Shown here: positions 9,811 through 18,270 of the stretch, piece after piece
Numbering within the stretch: position 1 is the stretch's first letter
How the letters are laid out: each line of letters begins with the position of its first letter
Origin: Candidatus Aalborgicola lynettensis
Lineage (GTDB): Bacteria; Pseudomonadota; Gammaproteobacteria; Burkholderiales; Burkholderiaceae_C
Reading direction: 5' to 3'
Assembly (NCBI GenBank): GCA_016719405.1
Contig: JADJZE010000021.1
Coordinates: 1 to 64,000, forward strand
Length of the DNA stretch: 64,000 nt
Made by a program: the position numbers and the translations under genes
The notes under the pieces: model-generated
Databases searched by the model: none
Told to the model about the DNA's origin: nothing
The model's input: the letters and a program-made list of their open reading frames with translations, nothing else

Positions 9811-12800
9811 TTATTCGCACTTTTCAGCAGCGTTGCCCACCCACACGGGATGGGCCTGCCAGCCCTGCACCCACGCAGGCAAGGCATGGGCCGGCATGGG
9901 CCGGGCAATGGCATACCCCTGCGCCATGGCGCAGCCCAGTTTCAGCAGCAGCGTGCCATGGTCGTGCGTTTCCACGCCCTCGGCGATCACCTCGCGGTGA
10001 AACGCCGCCGCCAGGCCGATCACCCCTTTGACGATGGCCAGGTCATCCGCGTCTTCCAGCATGTCGCGCACAAAACTCTGGTCGATCTTGATGACCTCGG
10101 CGGGCAAATGGCGCAGATGGGTGAGCGATGAATAACCGGTACCAAAATCGTCCAGCGCAAAACGCACCCCCAGGGCCTGGCAATCGTTGATGGTCTGGCA
10201 CACCTGGACCAGGTCTTCCAGCACGCTGGTCTCCAGAATTTCCAGCTCCAGTTGCTGCGGCGCCACCTCCGGCTGCGCCGCCAGCAACCCGGCCAGGCGC
10301 GCGGCAAAACCGGTCTGCTGCAACTGGCGCGCACCAATGTTCACACTCACCGGCAAGGCCAGCCCCTGCGCCTGCCAGCGGGCCATTTGCTGCAGCGCGC
10401 TGGCAATCACCCATTCGCCCAGCTCCACGCCCAGGCTGTGGTTCTCCAGCGTAGGCAGAAAACTGGCCGGCGCGAGCAGGCCACGCTGCGGATGCTGCCA
10501 GCGCACCAGTGCCTCGGCGCCCTTGACGGTACCGGTCTGCATGTTGACCTTGGGTTGGTAAAACAGCACAAACTCCTGCTGCGCCAGGGCGCGGCGGATG
10601 TGGTCCAGGCTTTCCCGCTGGGACTGCACCGCCGCGTCCTGGGCCACGTCGAACAGGTGGTAGCGGTTTTTGCCCGCCTGCTTGGCCACGTACATGGCCT
10701 GGTCGGCATGGCGCAGCAACAAGTCGGCCTCGACCTTGTCGTGCGGGTACGTGGTGACACCAATACTGGCCGACACCTGCAGAGACAGGTCACCCACATC
10801 CACCGGGGCCGATGCGGCCTTGAGCAAACGCTGCAACACCGGTTCGGTTTCCTGCACGCTGACCAGATCGACCAGCACGGCCACAAACTCGTCGCCGCCA
10901 ATACGCGCCAGGGTGTCGGTTTCGCGCAGCACCGCGCGCATGCGCTGCGCCAGGGTCACCAGCAGCGTGTCCCCCACACCATGTCCATGCAGGTCGTTGA
11001 CGGCCTTGAAGCCGTCGAGGTCCAGGTACACCACGGCCACCGCGTGTTCGCGGCGCAGGCACTGCGTCAGGGCGTACTCCAGGCGATCCGCCAGCAACAC
11101 CCGGTTGGGCATGTTGGTCAGCGAATCAAAATGCGCAATGTGCTCCAGCTGGCGCTGGTGCTCCTTCATGGGGGTGATGTCGGTAAACAGTGCCACGTAG
11201 TTTTGCGGCGCCCCCTGCGCATCACGCACCAGGCTGATGGTCAGCATTTCGGCAAATACTTCGCCATTTTTGCGCTGGTTCCAGACCTCGCCGGTCCAGA
11301 AGCCGTGGTCCAGAATTTCTTTTTTCCGCGCGGCGTAAAAGTCGTCGCTGTGGCGCCCCGACTGCAGCAGCTTGCGCGGATTCGATCCCAGCGCCTCCTC
11401 GCGGCTGTAGCCGGTGATCTGGGTAAACATGGCGTTGACTTCGACGATGCGCTGCTGGGCATCGGTAATCACAATGCCCTCGCGCGCGTGGGTGAACACG
11501 CGGGCCGCGAGTTGCAGCCGGTCTTCGGCACGCACTTTTTCAATCACCACCGAGGCCAGACGGGCCTCGTCCTCAATCAGCTGCAAATCCATCGCATTGG
11601 GCGCGCAGGGCTGGCGGTGGTAAATGGCAAACGTGCCCAGCACCTGCCCCTGCGCCGACACAATGGGCTGCGACCAGCAGGCCGCCAGGTCCGCCGAACG
11701 CGCCAGCGCGGCATACGGCGCCCACCAGGGGTGGGTGCTGATGTTTTCCACAATGACGCGCTGGCCGGAATGCGCCGCCGCACCACACGACCCCACACCC
11801 GGCCCGATAGCGGTGCCGTCCAGTGCACGAATGAAGAAGTCCGGCAGCCGGGGCGCCGCACCGTGGTGCAGATGGCGGCCCTGGGCATCGAGCAACAGAA
11901 TGCTGCACAACATGACAGGGTTAATGGCCTCCACATTGCGCACCATGGCATCGAGCGCCACCGCCATGGGCGCCTTCTCCAGCAGCAGTTGCATCACCTC
12001 GTTGTGCTGCTGCTGGCGCTGCTGGGCCCACACTTTTTCGGTGATATCCACCACCACCCCCACCAGGCCCTGGCTCTGGCCGTGGATGTCGAGGAAACGC
12101 CGCCCGGTCAAATGACCCCAGAACTCGGTGCCATCGGCGCGCCGGTAGCGGCGCTGCACATCGGTGGCATCGACGGTGCCGCCCAGCAGTTCGAGCATCA
12201 TCCGGCGCCCAACCCCGCGCTGTGATGGCTCGACCAAGGCCACGTATTCCTGCCCCACCAGCTCCCCCGCAGGCCAGCGGAACATGTCCTGCATGCTGCG
12301 GTTGGCGTGGGTAATGAGGCCATTCATGTCCACCATGAAAATGCCCACGCTGGAGGTGTCCAGAATTTGCTGCAGCAGCAGCTTGCCCTCGGCCAGATCG
12401 GTGTTGGCACGGGTAATCACATCCTGCACCGCCTCATGGTGGGCCACGTCGTCCTCAATGGCATGCGCCATGGCGTTGAAATGGGTGCCCAGCTCGGCCA
12501 ACTCGTTGCGCGACTGGATGTCGCAGCGCGCGGCGTAGTCGCCCAGTGCAATCCGCTGGGCATGGTGCTCCAGCTGCTGCAGCGGCTTGAGCACATAGCG
12601 GCGGATGTAATAGGCAAACGCCACCAAAGTCGCCAGTCCGCTGCCCACCAGCACCATTAACCACTGCACCCACCGGTCCAGGTGGTTGCGCGCCACCGGG
12701 GTTGGCAGTGCCTGGCGCACATCCATGGCATCGTGCGTTTGCACCATGCCGACGATCACGCCCACCAGGGCCAGCAAAAACACCACGGCCACAGCAATGA

Positions 12801-12828
12801 TCAGGCGCGTCAGAAAGCCGATTTTCAT
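9811..12828 (-). CDS. Membrane PAS/GAF-sensing GGDEF–EAL c-di-GMP protein
   Basis: This 1005-residue protein starts at ATG 12828. Order: TM1 (residues 7–27), short periplasmic part, TM2 near 55–75, HAMP-like segment, PAS (about 135–260), GAF-like domain (about 285–440), second PAS (about 445–565), GGDEF with intact IGGDEF near 645, and EAL with AEALVRW near 773, DDFGTGYSSL, KIDQSFV and AEGVET. Both domains keep catalytic signatures, so it could make and degrade c-di-GMP, or use GGDEF to regulate EAL. The start overlaps the stop of the FIST gene (ATGA), suggesting FIST provides the sensory input. Confidence 0.92.
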   Translation of the reverse strand: MKIGFLTRLIIAVAVVFLLALVGVIVGMVQTHDAMDVRQALPTPVARNHLDRWVQWLMVLVGSGLATLVAFAYYIRRYVLKPLQQLEHHAQRIALGDYAARCDIQSRNELAELGTHFNAMAHAIEDDVAHHEAVQDVITRANTDLAEGKLLLQQILDTSSVGIFMVDMNGLITHANRSMQDMFRWPAGELVGQEYVALVEPSQRGVGRRMMLELLGGTVDATDVQRRYRRADGTEFWGHLTGRRFLDIHGQSQGLVGVVVDITEKVWAQQRQQQHNEVMQLLLEKAPMAVALDAMVRNVEAINPVMLCSILLLDAQGRHLHHGAAPRLPDFFIRALDGTAIGPGVGSCGAAAHSGQRVIVENISTHPWWAPYAALARSADLAACWSQPIVSAQGQVLGTFAIYHRQPCAPNAMDLQLIEDEARLASVVIEKVRAEDRLQLAARVFTHAREGIVITDAQQRIVEVNAMFTQITGYSREEALGSNPRKLLQSGRHSDDFYAARKKEILDHGFWTGEVWNQRKNGEVFAEMLTISLVRDAQGAPQNYVALFTDITPMKEHQRQLEHIAHFDSLTNMPNRVLLADRLEYALTQCLRREHAVAVVYLDLDGFKAVNDLHGHGVGDTLLVTLAQRMRAVLRETDTLARIGGDEFVAVLVDLVSVQETEPVLQRLLKAASAPVDVGDLSLQVSASIGVTTYPHDKVEADLLLRHADQAMYVAKQAGKNRYHLFDVAQDAAVQSQRESLDHIRRALAQQEFVLFYQPKVNMQTGTVKGAEALVRWQHPQRGLLAPASFLPTLENHSLGVELGEWVIASALQQMARWQAQGLALPVSVNIGARQLQQTGFAARLAGLLAAQPEVAPQQLELEILETSVLEDLVQVCQTINDCQALGVRFALDDFGTGYSSLTHLRHLPAEVIKIDQSFVRDMLEDADDLAIVKGVIGLAAAFHREVIAEGVETHDHGTLLLKLGCAMAQGYAIARPMPAHALPAWVQGWQAHPVWVGNAAEKCE

Positions 12829-14072
12829 ACCGCACATCCAAACACCGTCAGCACACCGGTGTAGCCATACACATGGTGGTGGGCGATTTCCCCGGCGGCA
12901 AAAAAGCCCACCAAAGGCACGTCGCCCAGAACGCGGCGCACCACCTGCATTTCGGCGCTGGGGCCGCCAAAATGGTCGCCGCCACGGCCGGTGCAACTCA
13001 CGTACACCGCCCCCGCAATATGCCGCAGGGATGCGGGGCCGGACTCCACTTCATCGCGCACTTCGGCGCACATGCGTGTCAGATCGACGCGGGCCGCTTG
13101 CGCGTTGCGCTGGCAAAACGCCAGCGTGGCCCCTTCCTGCACGGTGGTTGCCACCGCCACCCCGCGCAACCCCGGGTCGAGGCCCACAATGTGGCGCACC
13201 ACCACATCGTCGCCAAAGCGCCCCCGCCCCAACGGCACCGCACTGTGCGTGGCACTCTGGGCACTGCTGCCGGCCAGGTCCTGTGCGGCCGATGGCCCGG
13301 ACAACCCCACCAGCGTGGCACGCACCACATCCAGCGCGTGCTGGGGCGCCTGCAGTGAAATGGACAAATCGCGCAGCAGCACATCCAGCGCCGGTTCCCC
13401 ATCCAGACTGAGCACCAGGTTGTGGTCGGCGGCACTGACGCGGCGCACCGGGGCCACCGGCGTGCAGCCCTGCGTGATGCGCGACACCAGCCCCACACCG
13501 GCACCAAAGGCCACGCCACTGAGCCCGCCGGTAAACACACCACTGGCGGCGCCATGGCCACGGATATTGCCGTCACCCCCAACGGCAAACTGCACGTTGT
13601 CGGTACGGCTGGAAGACAGGCCACCAAACACGTAGCCGCTGTGGGTGCGCTGGGCCATTTCGGCAATCAGGTCCGACACATCGGCAGTGTTGCCGTCGGC
13701 GTGCACCAGGGCGCATTCGGCCTCAAACCCCAGCCCCAGCGGCGCCACGCCGGAAAACACCCGGTACTGGTCGGTGGGCAGCTCCAGCAGCATGACGGCC
13801 ATGGCCGGTTCGTCCCAGTACTCCACGTTGTTGGCCAAAATGCCCACGCCCACCGTGCCCGACCAGTCGGTCACCAGGGGCAACGCGGCCTGCAGGTGTT
13901 CCAGTATGTCTTGCGCCGTGTCGGCATAGTGGTCGGTGATATAGAGCAGCGCCAGTGTGGGCGCGGTGCAATACCCACTGCGTGCCATTTGGGCGCGCAA
14001 CTGCGCCAGCACCAAAGTGGCCGCCATGTGCCACTGCGGGTGGGCGGCATGGGCATAGGGGAACCGTGTCAT
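12825..14072 (-). CDS. FIST-domain sensory protein
   Basis: This 415-residue protein starts at ATG 14072 (MTRFPYAHAAHPQW). The N-terminal FIST core shows GILANNVEYWDEPAMAVML and VFGGLSSSRTD. The C-terminal FIST_C part shows LVGFFAAGEIAHHHVYGYTGVLTVF. No membrane segment or signal is visible, so it should be cytoplasmic. FIST domains are sensory modules predicted to bind small ligands, often next to signal-output genes. Its TGA overlaps the ATG of the GGDEF–EAL gene, strongly suggesting translational coupling. The ligand is unknown. Confidence 0.88.
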   Translation of the reverse strand: MTRFPYAHAAHPQWHMAATLVLAQLRAQMARSGYCTAPTLALLYITDHYADTAQDILEHLQAALPLVTDWSGTVGVGILANNVEYWDEPAMAVMLLELPTDQYRVFSGVAPLGLGFEAECALVHADGNTADVSDLIAEMAQRTHSGYVFGGLSSSRTDNVQFAVGGDGNIRGHGAASGVFTGGLSGVAFGAGVGLVSRITQGCTPVAPVRRVSAADHNLVLSLDGEPALDVLLRDLSISLQAPQHALDVVRATLVGLSGPSAAQDLAGSSAQSATHSAVPLGRGRFGDDVVVRHIVGLDPGLRGVAVATTVQEGATLAFCQRNAQAARVDLTRMCAEVRDEVESGPASLRHIAGAVYVSCTGRGGDHFGGPSAEMQVVRRVLGDVPLVGFFAAGEIAHHHVYGYTGVLTVFGCAV

Positions 14073-14101
14073 GCAAACCCCGCGCAGGCCCGGCTGGCAA
14101 T

Positions 14102-14809
14102 TCAGCGGCTGCGGGTGCCCGATTTTTTCGCGGCGCTGCGGGCGCGCGGCGGGGTTTTGCTGCCGCCGCCGGTGGCCTTTTTGCCCACCGCCTTGGCCGA
14201 CTTGAGTGCTTCCTTGGCCATGCCGGTGGCCATGTTGCGGGTGACATCCACCGCCGTTTTGGTGGTGGCGTCTTTCATGGCACCGGCGGCAATCTGCTGG
14301 AACTGCTGGGTCAGCGAGCCCCACAGCTGCAAGGGGTCCACCAGCCCACTCACCGCCGACGCCACCTTGCCCCCCTTGGGCGCCGCTTTGGCGGCAGCAG
14401 GCCGGGTGGTGCCGGTCGCCACATCGGAGATGGCTTGCGCCGTGGAGGCGGCACGTTCGGTCACACGCTGCACCCCGGTAGAGACCGACTCGGCCGCCCG
14501 GAGCTTGATGGCGTTGGCCACATCGCCAATGTTGAAGTTCATGCCCTTGAGCGTGGCCAGGGTCATTTTTTGCACTTCGAGCGCCTGGATGGTGGCGCCC
14601 AGCGCGCGGGAGTTTTGCTCCAGCCAGAAATGCACCGCCTTGAGTTCTTCGATGCGGGTTTCCAGCTCTTCCACATTCAGTGTGGGGGCCACCCAGTTGC
14701 CCAGGTTGGGCATTTGCGGAATGCTATTGCTGGCACCTTTGGCCAGGTTTTGCAAAAAGTCAAAACCCGGAACGTATTTGCCAAAACCGGTGGTGTCTGC
14801 GTCGCTCAT
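14102..14809 (-). CDS. phaM: PhaM-type polyhydroxyalkanoate granule regulatory protein
   Basis: This 235-residue protein starts at ATG 14809 with a GGAGTG ribosome site just upstream. The N-terminal part has NWVAPTLNVEELETRIEELK and ALEVQKMTLATLKGMN, characteristic of PhaM proteins of PHB-accumulating betaproteobacteria. The C-terminus is rich in Lys, Ala and Arg (KKATGGGS, ARSAAKKSG), like the DNA-binding tail that anchors PHB granules to the nucleoid in Ralstonia. PhaM also activates PHA synthase. The PHA synthase gene itself is not in the window. Confidence 0.82.
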   Translation of the reverse strand: MSDADTTGFGKYVPGFDFLQNLAKGASNSIPQMPNLGNWVAPTLNVEELETRIEELKAVHFWLEQNSRALGATIQALEVQKMTLATLKGMNFNIGDVANAIKLRAAESVSTGVQRVTERAASTAQAISDVATGTTRPAAAKAAPKGGKVASAVSGLVDPLQLWGSLTQQFQQIAAGAMKDATTKTAVDVTRNMATGMAKEALKSAKAVGKKATGGGSKTPPRARSAAKKSGTRSR

Positions 14810-14930
14810 ATTCACTCCAGTAGGGTTGGTCAACAGGAAACAGGCACCAGCTTACCCCAATGTGGGGCCACTACGGGACAAAAGCCGCACCGGCCGTCAC
14901 TTATTGGTGCGGACCACCGAATACCGTGCC

Positions 14931-15671
14931 TCAGATCAGCACGCCCGCACCCACGAGCGGCATGCCCGCCGGAGTGGCCATGCGGGTCAGCGCCGAATGG
15001 TCCAGAATGCGCACGCGGCGCGACTCGACTTCCAGAATGCCGGCCGCTGCCATGCGGGTCAAGGCCCGGCTCACGGACTCCAGTGTCAGGCGCACCAGGC
15101 TGCCCAGGTCTTTGCGGGTCATGGGCAAATCAATGTCCGACGGGGAGTGCCCGCGTGCCGCCAGGCGCTGCGACAGTTGCAGCAGCACACTGGCCACCCT
15201 GCCGTCGGCACGCAAATGGTTGAGCTGGAGTTGGGCACGCTGTTTGCCCTCGATCTCCTGCCCCATCAGGCGGTAAATATGGCGCTGCATCACACGCGAT
15301 TCACGCGCCAGGGTTTCCAGGCTGGCAAACGGGATGATGCGGACCTCGGCCTCGCCCAGCGCCATGGCGTCCGACCCCACCGTTCCGTGCGCCACACCAT
15401 CGAGGCCAATGAAGTCCCCGGCCATGGGAAAACCCGTTACCTGCTCCCCCCCCTCCAGGGTTGACATGCTGGTGCGCAACACGCCGCGGCACACCGCAAT
15501 CACATGTTTGAAGGTGTCGCCCTGGCGCTGTACGTGCTCGCCACGCACCAAGCGGCGGCGCTGCAGCACGGCGGCGCTGATGTGATCGAACATTCCGTGT
15601 GGCAAATCGGTGGGCCAACACTGAACGGCGGAGGTGCATTGGCTGCACCGGGACAAGCTGTTTTCTGGCAT
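14931..15671 (-). CDS. fnr: FNR-type Crp/Fnr transcriptional regulator
   Basis: This 246-residue protein starts at ATG 15671. The N-terminal CSQCTSAVQC (C9, C12, C18; C-x2-C-x5-C) matches the iron–sulfur ligands of FNR. A cNMP-binding-like barrel follows (GGEQVTGFPMAGDFIGLDGV), and the helix-turn-helix TRKDLGSLVRLTLESVSRAL keeps the E-x-x-S-R contacts that recognise TTGAT half-sites. The only other cysteine is C61 (AVCRGVL); the site equivalent to E. coli C122 reads VRIIPF here, so the fourth ligand is atypical. A near-perfect FNR box about 70 bases upstream suggests autoregulation. Confidence 0.83.
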   Translation of the reverse strand: MPENSLSRCSQCTSAVQCWPTDLPHGMFDHISAAVLQRRRLVRGEHVQRQGDTFKHVIAVCRGVLRTSMSTLEGGEQVTGFPMAGDFIGLDGVAHGTVGSDAMALGEAEVRIIPFASLETLARESRVMQRHIYRLMGQEIEGKQRAQLQLNHLRADGRVASVLLQLSQRLAARGHSPSDIDLPMTRKDLGSLVRLTLESVSRALTRMAAAGILEVESRRVRILDHSALTRMATPAGMPLVGAGVLI

Positions 15672-15741
15672 TTTGGTCGTGCGCTGATGAAAGTGAACCC
15701 TGTAGGGTCTGCGGATGCTAGTAATTCTCATCAAAATTACC

Positions 15742-15755
15742 TTGAGGCATATCAA
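15742..15755. promoter_or_regulatory. FNR box upstream of the FNR-type gene
   Basis: TTGAG-GCAT-ATCAA matches the FNR consensus TTGAT-N4-ATCAA at 9 of 10 defined positions. It sits 71–84 bases before the start codon of the FNR-type regulator. Confidence 0.65.
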
Positions 15756-15791
15756 CAGGCACGCACAACAAAACGGTTTACGTGAAAAACA

Positions 15792-16361
15792 TCACAACCG
15801 CCAGGCCTTGAGCTGGGCCGCAGTGGGTGGCCCAATCATTCGCTGCACCAAACCGGTGCGGTCTATCAGCACCACGTAGGGCGTGATGTTGCGCCACTGC
15901 GGGTCTACCGTCTGGCGGATTTCGGGCTCAAAACCATCAAACGCGTACACCCGCGTCACCCCGCTGTAGTGGTGCACATGGGCCAGCGCCTGCGCACCGG
16001 GTACATCCATCACCACCGCCGCCAGCTCCACCGTTTTGCCGGTGGTGTGGATGCGGCGGTGCAGCGCGTCAAACGCCAGCGGGCAGGTGCTGCAGTAGCT
16101 GGTGGTAAACACGTAGGCCGCCGGGCGTGGCCCGCTTTTGAGCAGCGGCGCCCAGGTGGTGGCGTCGAAATTTGCTACTGTTTTAATAGCTACTTGCGCA
16201 CGGTGGACGTGCGGAAAAGCACTATTTGGCATACAAAAAAGCGCTGCCAAAGTGGCCACCGCCACCATGCCCGCGCGACGCGATGCGACGGGATAGGAAG
16301 TTGAAGCAGTTTTTGGGGTCCCAGGTTTTAGGGTCAAGTCGCGGCCAGGGTGCTGCGCCAT
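15792..16361 (-). CDS. Thioredoxin-fold periplasmic protein with CxxCP motif
   Basis: This 189-residue protein starts at ATG 16361, 10 bases after the BNR-like gene; an internal ATG at 16268 would also precede the hydrophobic segment. The segment MVAVATLAALFCMPNSA looks like a signal or anchor. The mature part has VFTTSYCSTCPLAFDAL, a redox CxxCP motif, and TPYVVLIDRTGLVQRMIG, typical of the TlpA/Sco thioredoxin fold. As last gene of the TonB cluster it may reduce or metallate a partner. The region just after the signal (16171–16230) is a copy of the dispersed repeat read as protein. Confidence 0.7.
   Translation of the reverse strand: MAQHPGRDLTLKPGTPKTASTSYPVASRRAGMVAVATLAALFCMPNSAFPHVHRAQVAIKTVANFDATTWAPLLKSGPRPAAYVFTTSYCSTCPLAFDALHRRIHTTGKTVELAAVVMDVPGAQALAHVHHYSGVTRVYAFDGFEPEIRQTVDPQWRNITPYVVLIDRTGLVQRMIGPPTAAQLKAWRL
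16171..16230 (+). repeat. Dispersed palindromic repeat, copy 3 (inside a coding region)
   Basis: TTGCTACTGTTTTAATAGC is followed by TTGCGCACGGTGGACGTGCGGAAAAGC and ATTTGGC. On the minus strand it encodes about 20 residues of the thioredoxin-fold protein just after its hydrophobic segment. Confidence 0.75.
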
Positions 16362-16371
16362 GCAACGGGTT

Positions 16372-17772
16372 TCAGAAACTGAGTGCATATGCCAGTACCT
16401 CCTGCGCATTGCGCCACACCACCACCATGCGCCCGGCGTGGTGTGCCAGGCGCGGAAAATCGTTGGGGCCGCTGACCTCGCCCAGTAACTGTTCACGAAA
16501 GCTGCGCCCGCCATCGTTGGAGAGCCAGGCACGGGCGCTGCTGCGCGCGCCATCCACACTGCGCCACACCACCGCCACCTGCTGCCCGGCGGCCAGCACA
16601 TCGGCATGTTCCGCACGCGGGTCGGGCAGCAGTTGCTCGCTGCCGGGCTGTGGCGTGCCATCGGCGTTGAGGCGGGCATAGCGCACGCCCGGCACACCCT
16701 CCGCATCCAGCGCGCCCTGCTTGCGCATGCCAAACCACACGGCATGGAAACCACCCTGTGCCGCAGCGACCAGTGCGGGGCCATGGTGTGGGCAGCCGTC
16801 CACCCGCCAGTCGTCAAAGGTGGCGCGCACCGGCACGGCGGACGGCGCGGCACTGGCAGTCGCTTCCGGGCTGGTGCTGGCAGGGCTGGCATCCAGGGTA
16901 GCGAACGCATGGTCGCGCACATTGGGCGCAAACACATGGCGCCACAGGGCGTGGGCGCGCCCGTCCGCACCGACTGCCAGGGCAATGCGGCAGCACTCGC
17001 AGGAGTGGTCGGCCACGCGCAAATCCGGGCCAAAGGTGGCACCACCGTCGAGCGACACATTGCGGTAAATGGCTGCGCCCCGGTAGCTGGACTTTTTACC
17101 CACCCTGGGTGCGCGCTCCAGGTCGCGTTTGTCGATCCACACCGTGTGCAGGGCACCTTTGGCGTCGAAGGCGATGGACTCAAAGCGGTGCGTGATCTCC
17201 TGGCGGTCGGTGTGCACGGTCTGCGGCGCGGAGAAGGTTTGCCCGCCATCCAGGGAGCGCAACATGCGGATAAAACCCGTGTTGGGCTTAGGCAAAGGCT
17301 GGGTGTAGCTGATGACCACCTGCCCGGCTGGGCCAAAAGCCAGCTTGGGGCGGTTTTCGCTGTCGGCGGAGATGGGGTCGCCCTGGTTGTCGAGCACCCG
17401 TGGGGCCTCCCACTGCACCAGTGCCTGCGGCGCTCCCGGCGCGCCACCCAACACTGCGCGCTGCACAAACAGGCCGCCTTGGGCGTTGACGCCTACCAGC
17501 CACAAGCGCCCGTCCGGGGCAAAGGCCACGCCGCTGCCGAGCTGGGGGCGTGCCTTGCCCATGGGCATGCGTGTGGGCATAACGCCGCCCTGCACAGCGG
17601 GCGCCGACGCAACGGCCTGGGGAGAGACCGCAGCAGAGGATGCGGATGGGGTTGCGGTGGCTGCGGGCGCAGACACCGTGCTGGGCGCGCCGTGCCCGGT
17701 GTGTGCCGGGTCGGATGCGTGTGCGCCTAGCGCGGCCAGTGCCAGCAGCGGCGTCAAAATGCATTTCAACAC
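16372..17772 (-). CDS. Exported BNR/sialidase-like repeat protein, Cys-rich
   Basis: The GTG start at 17772 is chosen because GGAGGA lies 7 bases upstream and a signal peptide follows (LTPLLALAALGAHA). The 466-residue product shows BNR/sialidase Asp-box motifs (SLDGGQTF, SLDGGATF, SNDGGRSF) and repeated propeller-like strands. Cysteines cluster in DHSCECCRIA, and CPHHGP supplies Cys and His. No sialidase catalytic set is evident, so a binding or chaperone role is likelier than glycosidase activity. It lies downstream of exbD and upstream of a thioredoxin-fold gene, suggesting a periplasmic part of the same uptake system. Confidence 0.72.
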   Translation of the reverse strand: MLKCILTPLLALAALGAHASDPAHTGHGAPSTVSAPAATATPSASSAAVSPQAVASAPAVQGGVMPTRMPMGKARPQLGSGVAFAPDGRLWLVGVNAQGGLFVQRAVLGGAPGAPQALVQWEAPRVLDNQGDPISADSENRPKLAFGPAGQVVISYTQPLPKPNTGFIRMLRSLDGGQTFSAPQTVHTDRQEITHRFESIAFDAKGALHTVWIDKRDLERAPRVGKKSSYRGAAIYRNVSLDGGATFGPDLRVADHSCECCRIALAVGADGRAHALWRHVFAPNVRDHAFATLDASPASTSPEATASAAPSAVPVRATFDDWRVDGCPHHGPALVAAAQGGFHAVWFGMRKQGALDAEGVPGVRYARLNADGTPQPGSEQLLPDPRAEHADVLAAGQQVAVVWRSVDGARSSARAWLSNDGGRSFREQLLGEVSGPNDFPRLAHHAGRMVVVWRNAQEVLAYALSF

Positions 17773-17796
17773 GATGGATTCCTCCATTTTTCATAT

Positions 17797-17853
17797 ACCA
17801 AATATGCCGTTTCCGCACGCCAGACGTGCGCAAGCAGCTACTGTTTTTATAGC
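17797..17853 (-). repeat. Dispersed palindromic repeat, copy 4
   Basis: The intercistronic element between exbD and the BNR-like gene has the ACCAAATATGCCG edge, the core CGCACGCCAGACGTGCG and the terminal hairpin GCTACTGTTTTTATAGC. In the mRNA it could act as a stability or processing hairpin. Confidence 0.85.
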
Positions 17854-17854
17854 A

Positions 17855-18268
17855 TCAACCGCCTTGCGGCTCGGTAATGAAGCCAATTTTGCGCAGGCCC
17901 GCGCGCTGGGCGGCGGCCATGGCCTGGGCCACCCGCTCGTAGCGCACGGCCTTGTCGCCGCGGATGTGCAAATCCGGCTGCGGGGATTTGGCCGCCGCGG
18001 TGGCCAGCAGTGCGGGCAAGGCGTCGTCGGCCACTGTGGCCTCGTTCCAATAGTAGGCACCCTGCGCATCGACCGACAGGCGCACCGTTTCGGGCTTGGT
18101 ACTTTCCTGCTGGTTGCTGGCGCGGGGCAGATCCACATTGACTGCGTGTTTCATGACCGGAATGGTGATGATGAAGATGATGAGCAGCACCAGCATCACG
18201 TCCACCAGGGGCGTCATGTTGATTTCGTTCATCACCTCGTCGGGTTCGTCTTGGGTGCCAAAGGCCAT
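17855..18268 (-). CDS. exbD: ExbD/TolR-family energy-transducing protein
   Basis: This 137-residue protein starts at ATG 18268 (MAFGTQDEPDEVMNEINMTPLVD). The single TM helix LVDVMLVLLIIFIITIPV carries the proton-pathway Asp in PLVDVML. The periplasmic part ends HIRGDKAVRYERVAQAMAAAQRAGL, typical of ExbD. It follows exbB with a 2-base gap. With ExbB and TonB it should power the receptor encoded at 19.8–22.2 kb. The open frame continues into exbB only because of the exbB frameshift. Confidence 0.93.
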   Translation of the reverse strand: MAFGTQDEPDEVMNEINMTPLVDVMLVLLIIFIITIPVMKHAVNVDLPRASNQQESTKPETVRLSVDAQGAYYWNEATVADDALPALLATAAAKSPQPDLHIRGDKAVRYERVAQAMAAAQRAGLRKIGFITEPQGG

Positions 18269-18270
18269 GG

